A model generated the notes under the pieces. That model saw only the letters and a list, made by a program, of their open reading frames with translations, was not told the DNA's origin and searched no databases. This document shows, one piece after another, positions 1 through 8,501 of a stretch of DNA of 64,000 nt. The stretch is taken from the NCBI RefSeq assembly GCF_001467955.1, contig NZ_LNYR01000041.1, forward strand, positions 616 to 64,615, in the 5' to 3' direction. Every line of letters begins with the position of its first letter. Position 1 is the first letter of the stretch. This DNA comes from Legionella quateirensis (GTDB taxonomy: Bacteria > Pseudomonadota > Gammaproteobacteria > Legionellales > Legionellaceae). A program made the position numbers and the translations under genes.

Positions 1-40
1 TCGCGGGACGTCGAAATCGAAAATGTCAACAGCCCCTAGT
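1..40. repeat. Right end of a MITE-like element (cut by window edge)
   Basis: The window opens with a block ending in tgtcaacagcccctag. It matches the right half of the complete short element at 8224-8300 (gcgggacgtc, then aaatcg, then aatgtcaacag). The left half lies outside the window. The terminal sequence is an inverted form of the GGGTGTGTTGACA end seen elsewhere. Confidence 0.6.
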
Positions 41-146
41 GTAGTTTGGTTAAATAACTTTACTGTCTATACTTGGATCTGAGATGCTGATTTTTGAACC
101 AGGAGAAATCCGCATTTATAATCTGCTATTAATAAGGATATACATC

Positions 147-1025
147 ATGAAAAAATGGTTTTTAGGGCTATGCCTTATCTGGATGACTACACCTTTTGCC
201 AACTCTCTTCCCGAATTTTATGGCCCCTTGAAACATGTGACTATAGGTAATTCCAATATTGCCTATTATCGTTTTGGAGAAGGAAAACCACTGGTCATGA
301 TAACGGGACATGGTGATTCCATGTCAATGTGGCATCCTGAATTTCTAAAAAGAATCAGTAAAATTCGGCAAATCATCATGTTTGATTACCCAGGTATTGG
401 TGAATCGACTACTACAGGTAGTTATCCGAATACCATGGATCAATTGTCCAAGTTGGTCCAATCATTTATTGAAAGCCAGAAACTGGATAAACCTGATATG
501 CTTGGTTTTTCAATGGGGGGTAGCTTATTACTCTATATGACTACTCAGTATGGTACTCAATACGATCATATCATTGTCATAGGCGCTAAAGCTGGAGGTA
601 AAAAAACAGTTGCTCCTGAAGCAATGTATTTTAATATGCTGGCCGATCCTCACACATCCCCTGCAGTAGAAATAAAAACGTTGTTATTCCCTGCTGATGC
701 TACAAAACAGGCAGATGCCTATTTGAATATTTTAAGTCAATTTCCCCCTCAAAAAATGAATGCTGATGCGTTGAAAGCCCAGGCTGCAGCAGTAACTGGT
801 GAAAATCAAGGTCCAGGTATTTGGAGCCTGTTGCCTGGTATAAAAAATAAGGTATTGGTTATTAGTGGAACCGATGATGTTTTGAGTCCGGTGCAAAACG
901 CAGTAACAATTGCTGCGGCAATCCCCGGTTCCTGGTTAGTTCAGGTTAAAGACGCGGGTCATGGAGTATTATTTCAGGAACCTGTTTTTATTAGTGAACT
1001 CGTAGAATTTTTTATAAATAATTAA
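147..1025 (+). CDS. Alpha/beta hydrolase with signal peptide
   Basis: This is a 292-residue alpha/beta hydrolase, probably exported. The ATG at 147 is chosen over an in-frame ATG at 84 because it begins a typical signal peptide (MKKWFLGLCLIW, ending near FANS). Visible motifs are a nucleophile elbow GFSMGG (Ser about 122), a strand-turn GTDDVLSP that supplies the acid, and GHGVLF with the catalytic His near the C-terminus. The length fits the family. The substrate cannot be read from the sequence. It stands alone, between a MITE fragment upstream and a MITE end plus REP element downstream. Confidence 0.85.
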   Translation: MKKWFLGLCLIWMTTPFANSLPEFYGPLKHVTIGNSNIAYYRFGEGKPLVMITGHGDSMSMWHPEFLKRISKIRQIIMFDYPGIGESTTTGSYPNTMDQLSKLVQSFIESQKLDKPDMLGFSMGGSLLLYMTTQYGTQYDHIIVIGAKAGGKKTVAPEAMYFNMLADPHTSPAVEIKTLLFPADATKQADAYLNILSQFPPQKMNADALKAQAAAVTGENQGPGIWSLLPGIKNKVLVISGTDDVLSPVQNAVTIAAAIPGSWLVQVKDAGHGVLFQEPVFISELVEFFINN

Positions 1026-1093
1026 TGACAGGGGTTTTCAACAGGATTTACGAAAAACCTCAAGAAAGGGGCAAAAGGAGTTTTTAGTGAGGT

Positions 1094-1113
1094 CATTTAG
1101 GGTCTGTTGACAA
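1094..1113. repeat. Isolated MITE terminal repeat
   Basis: The block ttagggtctgttgacaact carries the GGGTCTGTTGACA terminus of the element at 8224-8300 without a recognisable partner end nearby. It lies in the 393-bp gap between the alpha/beta hydrolase and the Ntn hydrolase. Confidence 0.5.
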
Positions 1114-1199
1114 CTGCCTACAGTCCCTTCGTGACCATCTTGTCCTTGGAGCCTGACTTTTTATAAGTCATTTTTGCGCAGCAAGGAATTTCTATATAA

Positions 1200-1325
1200 A
1201 AAGTAACCTGGATGGAGTGTGGAGCACGTAATCCGGGAAGTCCCGCGAAGCGGGCACCGATTAAAAAGGTACCATGCTGCGCATGGGCTTCCCGGATTAC
1301 GCTTTGCTCCATCCGGGCTACATTT
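1200..1325. repeat. REP-like palindromic repeat (ATCCGGGAAG family)
   Basis: A long imperfect palindrome: gatggag...gcacgtaatccgggaag on the left is mirrored by cttcccggattacgctttgctccatc on the right, with smaller gcgaagcgggc and gctgcgcatg hairpins between. A related copy lies at 39899-39985. The open frame running through it on the minus strand is an artefact of the repeat. Confidence 0.75.
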
Positions 1326-1418
1326 AATTTTCTTGCTAGCCTGATGGCTATGGGTCTCGACCCGACCTTGATAAACCCCCAGGAAAATCCGCTGAGGGCT
1401 TGAGTCTGGATATCATTA

Positions 1419-2531
1419 CTACTGTTTTGCCGGAGAGAATATTTTATTATTTTCTGATACATCATCAATTGTTGTATCACCAGCAACATCTATCACCTTA
1501 ATGTCTTTAGCATCCAGATCGAATTCAGACATATCAACCATTTTAATGTTGCGGCTATTATACGTAGTAAAATACAAAAGACGTTTTTTTACATCAATAA
1601 CAGTCGTCCATTGCGTGTAATCATAAAAATTGGATCCTTTGTATTGTTCTATACTGGAACCTTTAGGAACATCAAAAAGATTCAGTAGATGGAATATACC
1701 GCTTACTGCAAGTTGACTGTCTGGAACCGGCAGCATGGTTGCTGTAAACAAAGACATACGAACATAACGTGATGGGGAGGTAAAATCACCAGGCAGTCCC
1801 AACATCCCAGAACCGAGACCAAATGATTTAAGATTTAATTTTGGAACCTCGCTTGCTACTACTTCTGTAGGGGTTAAATTGGCATAAGTATTTAAATTGG
1901 TTTTTTGCCAATTAAACTCCGGCGCATTGGTAAATACTCCTGTTGCATCATCGTACATCTTAAGTGTGCCGCCCACATATTCCATAATTAAACTGTTCCC
2001 GGCAGTATCACTCACAATGTAATGCAGTGGCAGAACAAAGCCCCAGTTTTTAAATGGAGCATTGGATACTTTTATCTTTTGTATGGCTGCTTTTACTTCA
2101 TCAATACTCGTAAAATTGGTTAGTATCCAGGTGCCAACATCATAAGAACTAAGGGAGTTTTGTGCCTCGTTTGGAGCGACTGTTTGAAAACCCGCATATC
2201 CTGGAAAGTAAAAGAGACCTACACGCAACCCTTTTTCATTGACTCCTTCTACAATTGAAGGAAGGGATTCGGCATTCATCCCCAAAACAGCATATTTTGA
2301 TTTCCAGGTAAAATTATTTTGCTCAGTAGACGCATTAGCCACAAGTTGATAGTTTCTGGGTATCAGAATGACGTTGGAGTGCATTTCTGCTCCAAACTCC
2401 AAAGTTCTACCGAATAATACAGTCCCATCCTGAGCTTCAACTTTGGTTCCAGTGCAAGCCAGTACTGGTTGGACAGTACAATAGCCTAACAACAAGCCTA
2501 TGGTTCCATAGAGTAATTTTTGCTTAATCAT
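1419..2531 (-). CDS. Choloylglycine hydrolase-family (linear amide C-N hydrolase) protein, secreted
   Basis: Ntn hydrolase of the penicillin V acylase / bile salt hydrolase family (370 residues). These enzymes use an N-terminal Cys, freed by processing, to cleave linear amides. The signal peptide MIKQKLLYG...QPVLA is followed directly by Cys26. A GRTLEF block (Arg about 42) follows, as is typical of the family. The start at 2531 is preferred over in-frame starts at 2540 and 2573: AGGA lies about 8 bases before it and the hydrophobic signal begins there. The position of the Cys at the predicted cleavage site suggests export and maturation are coupled. The natural substrate (N-acyl homoserine lactone, bile salt or acyl amide) is not determined. 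Confidence 0.85.
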   Translation of the reverse strand: MIKQKLLYGTIGLLLGYCTVQPVLACTGTKVEAQDGTVLFGRTLEFGAEMHSNVILIPRNYQLVANASTEQNNFTWKSKYAVLGMNAESLPSIVEGVNEKGLRVGLFYFPGYAGFQTVAPNEAQNSLSSYDVGTWILTNFTSIDEVKAAIQKIKVSNAPFKNWGFVLPLHYIVSDTAGNSLIMEYVGGTLKMYDDATGVFTNAPEFNWQKTNLNTYANLTPTEVVASEVPKLNLKSFGLGSGMLGLPGDFTSPSRYVRMSLFTATMLPVPDSQLAVSGIFHLLNLFDVPKGSSIEQYKGSNFYDYTQWTTVIDVKKRLLYFTTYNSRNIKMVDMSEFDLDAKDIKVIDVAGDTTIDDVSENNKIFSPAKQ

Positions 2532-2744
2532 ATCATCCATCCTTTTGATATTATGTGCATGAGGTTGAAACAATAAATAATATCAAGCATATACCATGAG
2601 TTTTATAAATACAAAATAAGAACACATTATTGATGCGAAACAGAGAGATAAAAATGCCCGGATGGAATTACGAAATGTTGTAATGGTGTCAGATTTAAAG
2701 AATAGGATCCCAACATCTGGTATTATCAAAATAAAAAAGATAGA

Positions 2745-2780
2745 TTAGAGTGTGTTGAGAATTCCGATTTCGACAGACTG
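2745..2780. repeat. Degenerate MITE half in reverse orientation
   Basis: The block agtgtgttgagaattccg then atttcgacag resembles the reverse complement of the right half of the 8224-8300 element (GTCTGTTGACATTTCCGATTTCGAC). It has several mismatches. Nothing else is recognisable in the 400-bp gap apart from the ribosome-binding site of the next gene. Confidence 0.35.
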
Positions 2781-2931
2781 CGCCTTGTTCCTGAGGAAGA
2801 CAGGAATCAAATGATGCAGTTCATTATGTTTGCTTAATGTATCCCCGCTTTCGCGAGGAGAACATATAAAAGATGAAGATCGTTCAGGAACAACCCGAAC
2901 CACAAATAACAAAGCGAATAAGGATGTGGTA

Positions 2932-3696
2932 ATGATTAATAAGTTAAAGACACAGTTTATTTACATCAGCTCCGTTCTGGCTTTTTCTAACGTTGGATAT
3001 ACTGCACCAGCAATGACGGCTCAGCCGATACATTCCTGGCATTACTCTATCGCCCCATACTTATGGGCCAGTTCGCTTAATGGAGACGTGGAAGTACTAG
3101 GCCGCACAAAACATCTCAACATAACTTTTGAACAAATTTTAAGACATCTCGATTTTGCTGCCCAGGGACATTTTGAAGCAGGTTATGGTCCATTGAGTTT
3201 AATGCTTGATCCAACCTATTTAAAACTTTCCCAGGAGGAACATTTTAAGTCGATTGGACTTAAATTCACGACCAAAATGTTATTAGCTGATGCGGGTATT
3301 TTCTATCGGTTTTTTGCAAAACCAATAAGAGACAACCAGTATGTTTCCCTGGAGGTGCTTGGAGGCGCACGCCATTTGGATATCAAGAATACTCTGGAAG
3401 TTGATAGATTATCATTAACTGATACCGTAAAAATGAATGCTCCTATAGTAGGTGCTCGTTTGAGAACTGATTTGTCTCCCAAATCTAATTTCTGGATACG
3501 CGGTGACGTGGGAGGATTTCATGTTGACCATGTAAAAGAAACCTGGAGCGCGACAGCAGGCCTGAGTTACGCGTATAAAGAGCATATTGATTTCGGTATT
3601 GCCTATCGCGTATTAAAAATAAATTACGCCAAGAACAGATCAGCAATGGATGTCGTCATGCATGGTCCGGAGCTTGGAGTGAGTTTTCATGGCTAA
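2932..3696 (+). CDS. Outer-membrane beta-barrel protein, function unknown
   Basis: A 254-residue protein starting at MINKLKTQFIYISS, preceded by AAGGAT. An in-frame start at 2830 would add 34 polar residues before the signal peptide and is rejected. After the signal (to about GYTAPA) come alternating amphipathic strands beginning SIAPYLWASSLNGDVEV. That opening is typical of a family of small Gram-negative outer-membrane proteins whose members often carry PYLW...G near the N-terminus. The C-terminus is PELGVSFHG, a strand ending without the canonical terminal Phe. The cargo is unknown. It is a single gene followed by a repeat cluster. Confidence 0.7.
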   Translation: MINKLKTQFIYISSVLAFSNVGYTAPAMTAQPIHSWHYSIAPYLWASSLNGDVEVLGRTKHLNITFEQILRHLDFAAQGHFEAGYGPLSLMLDPTYLKLSQEEHFKSIGLKFTTKMLLADAGIFYRFFAKPIRDNQYVSLEVLGGARHLDIKNTLEVDRLSLTDTVKMNAPIVGARLRTDLSPKSNFWIRGDVGGFHVDHVKETWSATAGLSYAYKEHIDFGIAYRVLKINYAKNRSAMDVVMHGPELGVSFHG

Positions 3697-3748
3697 TACA
3701 TTGTTCAGAATTTAGGGACAACTCCCTATCTCTTCATAAAATAGAAAT

Positions 3749-4219
3749 CGTCATCCCGAATGCAATGAGGGATCTCCTGAACGCGGCACTGTGCCTGCAT
3801 AGGGAGATCCTTCGCTGTGCTCAGGATGACGAAACTCCCATAGGAAACGTCATCCCGAATGCAATGAGGGATCTCCTGAACGCGGCACTGTGCCTGCATA
3901 GGGAGATCCTTCGCTGTGCTCAGGATGACGAAACGAGGAAACGTCATCCCGAATGCAATGAGGGATCTCCTGAACGCGGCACTGTGCCTGCAGAGGGAGA
4001 TCCTTCGCTGTGCTCAGGATGACGAAACGAGGAAACGTCATCCCGAATGCAATGAGAGATCTCCTGAACACGGCACTGTGCCTGCATAGGGAGATCCTTC
4101 GCTGTGCTCAGGATGACGAAACTCCCATAGGAAACGTCATCCGGAATGCAATGAGGGATCTCCTGAACGCGGCACTGTGCCTGCATAGGGAGATCCTTCG
4201 CTGAGCTCAGGATGACGAA
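3749..4219. repeat. Five tandem copies of a ~94-99 bp palindromic repeat
   Basis: Copies begin at about 3749, 3848, 3942, 4036 and 4135. Each runs from cgtcatcccgaatgcaatga through gaacgcggcac and ggagatccttcgctg to caggatgacg. The ends are inverted (CGTCATCC / GGATGACG) and gggatctcc / ggagatcc form an inner stem, so every copy can fold into a long hairpin. Spacers are either actcccatagga or gagga. The same repeat, in the opposite sense, forms the clusters at 15367-15738 and 55827-56452. Open frames across it are repeat artefacts. Confidence 0.9.
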
Positions 4220-4264
4220 ATTTCCACTCAAAACAGTACTCTAGTTCCTGGAAAACTCACTCAA

Positions 4265-4636
4265 CTATTGCTTTTGCAGATTCACTTCCGTGCCATCTGC
4301 ATCACGTAAAAATATTGTATCTCCAAAAATAGTACCAATCACATTAGTCTCAATTTTAAGATAAGCCTTTCTACATGTTCCACTGTAAATAATATCCAAC
4401 TCATCCCCACATTTTGATCTGGGTTTCAAATGATAATCCATTCGAATCGTACTTTTATATTTTCTGAATTCAGCCGAGGCATCCCAGGTACATTTATAGC
4501 TGGTAGTTACTCCAGACCATTTTCCTGTTATATTGTCACAAGGATCTACATCTTGTGCATTTATTGGAAATACTGGAATTAAGGTGCAAGCGCAAACTAA
4601 TGATATAAGAGATAATTTCGATTTATTTAAAAGCAT
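4265..4636 (-). CDS. Small secreted protein, unknown function
   Basis: A 123-residue protein not recognised as a known family. It has a signal peptide (MLLNKSKLSLISLVCACTL, cleavage near PINAQ). The mature part has four Cys (in DPCDN, YKCTW, SKCGD, GTCRK) that could form two disulfides, and WSGVTTSYKCTWDAS reads like a short beta-rich fold. The start is well placed behind an aaggatta segment. It stands alone between the repeat cluster and the terminator of the thaumatin-like gene. Confidence 0.6.
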   Translation of the reverse strand: MLLNKSKLSLISLVCACTLIPVFPINAQDVDPCDNITGKWSGVTTSYKCTWDASAEFRKYKSTIRMDYHLKPRSKCGDELDIIYSGTCRKAYLKIETNVIGTIFGDTIFLRDADGTEVNLQKQ

Positions 4637-4704
4637 AACTAATCCTTGTGATAAGCTTCAAAAAATACTCTATCGGAATCTAAATTGATGAGTCAAGGTT
4701 TATT

Positions 4705-4734
4705 CAAAGAGGGTAGTAAAAACTACCCTCTTTG
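4705..4734 (-). terminator. Hairpin terminator of the thaumatin-like gene
   Basis: A perfect 13-bp stem (CAAAGAGGGTAGT / ACTACCCTCTTTG) with a short A/T loop lies 10 bases beyond the stop of the 4745-7012 gene. On the minus strand it is followed only by AATAAACC, so the U-tract is weak. Confidence 0.6.
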
Positions 4735-4744
4735 TTACCATAAA

Positions 4745-7012
4745 TCAACTTGCAGGTTTTCCGGTTTTACCGCCAGGGCAAAAAGTGATTTGATAGCTGG
4801 TTTTTACACCGCTTGTATTGCATTGCCATTGGGTTGACTTATCATCAAATTGAAAGGAGTAAGCGGTAGGACAGGCTTGCTTCAACCACAATATTCGAGG
4901 GAACACTGTACCATGCCATTGTATGTTGTGGCCTGTACAATCGGTTACCTGAGGTGTATAGGCAAGACTTTGGCTATCATTCCAATTATAACAACCACAC
5001 ACTTTATCATTGTTTTGAGCCTGTGTATTATAACCAGTATTCAATGCATTGGTTGTAGTGGTTTGACAACCGTACATGGCAGCAACGGTTGCGGCCGCGC
5101 CTCCAAAATTACCGTAATCAGTTGGCCCAGTACCCTGAGGTTGTAACGGATTACCCATTCCATAAAGTGCATAGAGATCGTAAGCGGGATCCCATTGACC
5201 CGGTGCAGTAAGCCCTATGTAATCGGCCAGGGTATAATAGCCTAAAAAGTTTCCACAACTGCGATATATTTTACCATCAACAGGATCAGGCGAAGTCATG
5301 CCACAATATTTACCTAAAGGAGACAAGGCGCAATCTGAATTTTGTGTGCAGTTTACTCCAGGACTTCCCCCTGTAACCCAAATATAATTAGCTGGTGCAT
5401 CAGGTGCGGTAGATGGGGGTGAAAAAGTCCAGGGACATGCGCCAAGCGCCGTATTCGCAGGTTGAATCAGTGCTCCGGTAGATTGTCCACAATTAAACGG
5501 AAATTTAATGTTACCTGGAGGTGGTGGTCCAGAATTTACAGGTGCCAAAGAGCGTACTTCTCCAGGAACATTAAATCCGTTAATCACCGATACATCATAA
5601 ATTCCATCATTTCCAGCGGTACCCATGTTTAATTCAAATTTGGTTTGAGGGGGAACTGGTTGTACTCCAAGCTGACAGGTTGCTGTCCCGGCTATCACTG
5701 GACAATTTGCTGTTTGGCAAACACCCGTTGTTGCATCACAACCGGTTCGCGCATAAATGGCACCGTTCAAATATTGATCTACCATCAGAACTTTTATATA
5801 GGGCGAATTTCCACGAACTTGCCGATTAATCTGATAGTCAGCAAAGGTACGAGCATTTGCAGGAGTCGGATCTGCACTGGTTCCACTACCATTTGAAAAC
5901 TCATACCACACAGGAAAATCACACTGATTTACAAACATTACTGTATGCTTGCTATCCGTTTGAGTAAGGGCTTGTACTTCTTCGCTAGTATGGGCGGAAG
6001 CACTTAAAGATCCTCCTTGATAGGATATCGATGCACTGACAGTAAGATCAGCCGCAGTAACAGTAGGTACTACAGACACATAAACGGAACAGCTTTGAGA
6101 TTGTGCCAAAGTAGCTCCAGAGCAGGTATCAGTGCCTTTGGTTAAGGTGGCAGTGCCATCAGAAGCTAAAGATACAGTACCTAAAGATTCGGTTGAAGGA
6201 CAAAAATTTGTAAACTCATATTTGACAACATTATCGGCGTAGATGTAGGTTTTATCAGGTAGTGGTAAAACAGCCATACCATTAATCTGATGGCAACCCG
6301 CTCCATTCTTCACCACAGTTTGTGTGACTAATGGAACCGAACGACTTGTACTTCCATCATTATAATAATAAGTAACACCTAATGAGGTTTGGCCTACAGA
6401 GACCGGAGTAAAAGTCCCAGATACCGTACATGATCCACCAACAGGAATTGCTGCGGTACATCCATTGGCCGGGTTAGGGTTAAACCCACTGGGAACAACT
6501 GCTGTAGCAGTAACAGGAACAGTACCGTGATTAACATAAGTAAACTGAACCGGATAAGTCACACCAGTATAAGTTACTCCAGGGAGAGGTGTGCTTACAA
6601 AACCTTGAATTGACCCGACTGTACCTGTTGATGTAGAAGATAAAGTGGGAAGTGGAACCACATTATTATGATACAACATACTTAATTTTGCGGTATTAAG
6701 TCCTGGTGAGCTTGGTTGAAATTGCAAATGCAATAAGCAACTGCTGTTAGGCTGATTTTTTCCTGCTAGTGTTGTTTTACATCCATGGGTTACAGAAAAT
6801 GAACCGCCATCAAATACAGAACTTACATCGAAAGGAACCGGACGAGGCAGATTATTTGTAAATGTAAACGTTACAGAATAACTATTGCCATTAACAGTGT
6901 TTGGGGGAAAGCCTGCAGGACTGACAGACCAACTTACCGGGTCTATTGCAGCATAAGCGCTCGTCAATAATAACGATAAAAATAAAGCCAAAGTGGCTTT
7001 TAAAAAATCCAT
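4745..7012 (-). CDS. Thaumatin-like secreted protein with N-terminal Ig-like repeats
   Basis: A 755-residue exported protein (signal MDFLKATLALFLSLLLTSAYA). The first ~350 residues form about three repeats of ~100 residues with the pattern (V)TFTxxN...P(V)...CxxxL...CLLxxxFxP, resembling bacterial Ig-like or choice-of-anchor modules. From about residue 356 (HTVMFVNQCDFPVW) the sequence turns thaumatin-like: an NxC near the start, Cys-rich loops, and YDVSVINGFNVP near residue 470, the core signature of thaumatin/osmotin proteins. The C-terminus stays Cys-rich (NSDCAL, KYCGM, KVCGCYN). GGAGAT precedes the ATG. It lies 40 bp downstream of the SPOR/barrel gene on the same strand, so the two may be co-transcribed. 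Beta-glucan binding is possible by analogy only. Confidence 0.75.
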   Translation of the reverse strand: MDFLKATLALFLSLLLTSAYAAIDPVSWSVSPAGFPPNTVNGNSYSVTFTFTNNLPRPVPFDVSSVFDGGSFSVTHGCKTTLAGKNQPNSSCLLHLQFQPSSPGLNTAKLSMLYHNNVVPLPTLSSTSTGTVGSIQGFVSTPLPGVTYTGVTYPVQFTYVNHGTVPVTATAVVPSGFNPNPANGCTAAIPVGGSCTVSGTFTPVSVGQTSLGVTYYYNDGSTSRSVPLVTQTVVKNGAGCHQINGMAVLPLPDKTYIYADNVVKYEFTNFCPSTESLGTVSLASDGTATLTKGTDTCSGATLAQSQSCSVYVSVVPTVTAADLTVSASISYQGGSLSASAHTSEEVQALTQTDSKHTVMFVNQCDFPVWYEFSNGSGTSADPTPANARTFADYQINRQVRGNSPYIKVLMVDQYLNGAIYARTGCDATTGVCQTANCPVIAGTATCQLGVQPVPPQTKFELNMGTAGNDGIYDVSVINGFNVPGEVRSLAPVNSGPPPPGNIKFPFNCGQSTGALIQPANTALGACPWTFSPPSTAPDAPANYIWVTGGSPGVNCTQNSDCALSPLGKYCGMTSPDPVDGKIYRSCGNFLGYYTLADYIGLTAPGQWDPAYDLYALYGMGNPLQPQGTGPTDYGNFGGAAATVAAMYGCQTTTTNALNTGYNTQAQNNDKVCGCYNWNDSQSLAYTPQVTDCTGHNIQWHGTVFPRILWLKQACPTAYSFQFDDKSTQWQCNTSGVKTSYQITFCPGGKTGKPAS

Positions 7013-7052
7013 ATAAATCTCCGTTCTTCAAAATACATGCGTGTAATCAGGA

Positions 7053-8192
7053 TTATGAAAATGAATCACCTAATACATAAGTCAATCCAATTAAGCCCGT
7101 ATTGGTATTAAAGGTCCCTAAACTTAACCGTTCACCACTCCATGTTGACATGCCATTTTCTGATTGCATCCTGCCATAGGACTGAAAATCATATCCAACA
7201 TACATCAACAGTTGTTGGGTCAAAGCAACATCCAGACCCAAGCCAACATTATAAGAGAGCTGGCGTGTTGAATTAGTCCTGTAACTTGGACTAACACGTG
7301 CCGTAATATCGGGATAAGCTGTTTCGCTGTAGTTCATTCCCTGATTGAGGGCTACCCCTACTCCAGCATCAACATACGGCATAAACCGACCCAAAGAAAC
7401 CAGGTTCAATTTAGAGTACACGGACACTACATTAGAGCTGATACCCCAACGATAAGAATAGTTATTGAAATCAGGCAATGAATATTGAGTAATGCTACCA
7501 TCTATATTTTTTCTAAAGAGATGTTGATACCTCAATGCTAATGCATAGGCCGGAATCCATTTTTCATTTCTCAACCAGCGGGAACCAATTTGTAAACCCA
7601 TTTGATTCATATTATTTAACTTTACAGAATATTGGTCCACATTTTCCGGTGGTGGATAATTTGAGCCATTATTCACAGTCATGTACTTGGGCGTATTAGG
7701 GTCGACTTGCCCTACATCAACTCCAATATAAATTGATTGGCTTCGAGGGCTTATGGCTGGAATTTCCTTAAACGTTGATGATGGTTGCTCTTTATTTTTT
7801 ACCAAAGATTGTACTGGTCTTTTTAAAACAGGATGTTGAACTTGTGTTGCTCTAACGATCGATCTGTTTTGCTGTTTCATTTGAGTTTGCATACGTCCTA
7901 CGCTTCGGACAGCGTCAGCTGTTTGTAAAGGACCAACAATCACTGTATGCAATGCATGTGCAGATCGAACCAAGACTGGATACTTAATTTTGGAAGCAAT
8001 TTGAGCTCTGAGCTGATTGGCATTATGTGCCGATTTAAAAGAACCTACCTGAATAGTATATGGGCCATGGGTTCTTGAATGAAAATCCTTTGCGCGATCC
8101 AATCCATAAATTACCAGCGCTTGTGCATTTTGAGTAATACCTATCGATGATGCAATTAACAGATGTGTCCATTTTAAATCCATAAATCTCAT
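7053..8192 (-). CDS. SPOR-domain protein with C-terminal outer-membrane barrel
   Basis: A 379-residue exported protein. After the signal (to about AQALV) a SPOR-type domain spans roughly residues 43-115 (YTIQVGSFKSAHNANQLR...YPVLVRS...HTVIVGPL). SPOR domains bind peptidoglycan lacking stem peptides. A basic linker follows, and from about residue 150 an outer-membrane beta-barrel (YIGVDVGQVD...GLQIGSRW...VGYDFQSYGR, ending GLIGLTYVLGDSFS). AAGGA lies 6 bases before the ATG. The combination suggests an outer-membrane protein anchored to the cell wall. It precedes the thaumatin-like gene on the same strand. Confidence 0.75.
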   Translation of the reverse strand: MRFMDLKWTHLLIASSIGITQNAQALVIYGLDRAKDFHSRTHGPYTIQVGSFKSAHNANQLRAQIASKIKYPVLVRSAHALHTVIVGPLQTADAVRSVGRMQTQMKQQNRSIVRATQVQHPVLKRPVQSLVKNKEQPSSTFKEIPAISPRSQSIYIGVDVGQVDPNTPKYMTVNNGSNYPPPENVDQYSVKLNNMNQMGLQIGSRWLRNEKWIPAYALALRYQHLFRKNIDGSITQYSLPDFNNYSYRWGISSNVVSVYSKLNLVSLGRFMPYVDAGVGVALNQGMNYSETAYPDITARVSPSYRTNSTRQLSYNVGLGLDVALTQQLLMYVGYDFQSYGRMQSENGMSTWSGERLSLGTFNTNTGLIGLTYVLGDSFS

Positions 8193-8223
8193 TTATTTTC
8201 CTTAATTGAATCAACAACTTCCA

Positions 8224-8300
8224 CTAGGATGTGTTGACAATTCATCTATTTATTTCCAACGTCGCGGGACGTCAAAATCGGAAATGTCAACAGACCCTAA
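8224..8300. repeat. Complete short MITE-like element
   Basis: A ~76-bp element with inverted ends: left ctaggatgtgttgacaatt, right aatgtcaacagaccctaa. It contains an internal gtcgcgggacgtc palindrome and has no coding capacity. This is the only copy in the window with both ends and centre, so it defines the family. The rest of the 300-bp gap to the kinase gene is AT-rich with no other recognisable feature. Confidence 0.7.
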
Positions 8301-8501
8301 TTTAAAAAAAGAAAAACTATAACAGGTATCCTAATCATTTGGAAAGGCTTGAAGCTGATCTAAATTGGCGATAATTCATTTTTTCATTTTGGTTGAATAA
8401 GAGCTTCTTCATTATAAAATGGCTCCATTATTGTTATTAAAAGGTGAAATGCTTGGTTGAGAACCATTTTGGGTGTAACAATATAATGAAGCTAAAAACT
8501 C

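Noticed and set aside
1118..1489. A 123-codon minus-strand frame
   Set aside because: It spans the REP-like palindrome and the 3' end of the Ntn hydrolase gene; no ribosome-binding site.
3726..4231. Several open frames across the 3.7-kb cluster
   Set aside because: They are translations of the palindromic repeat in different frames; no start signals and no protein-like composition.
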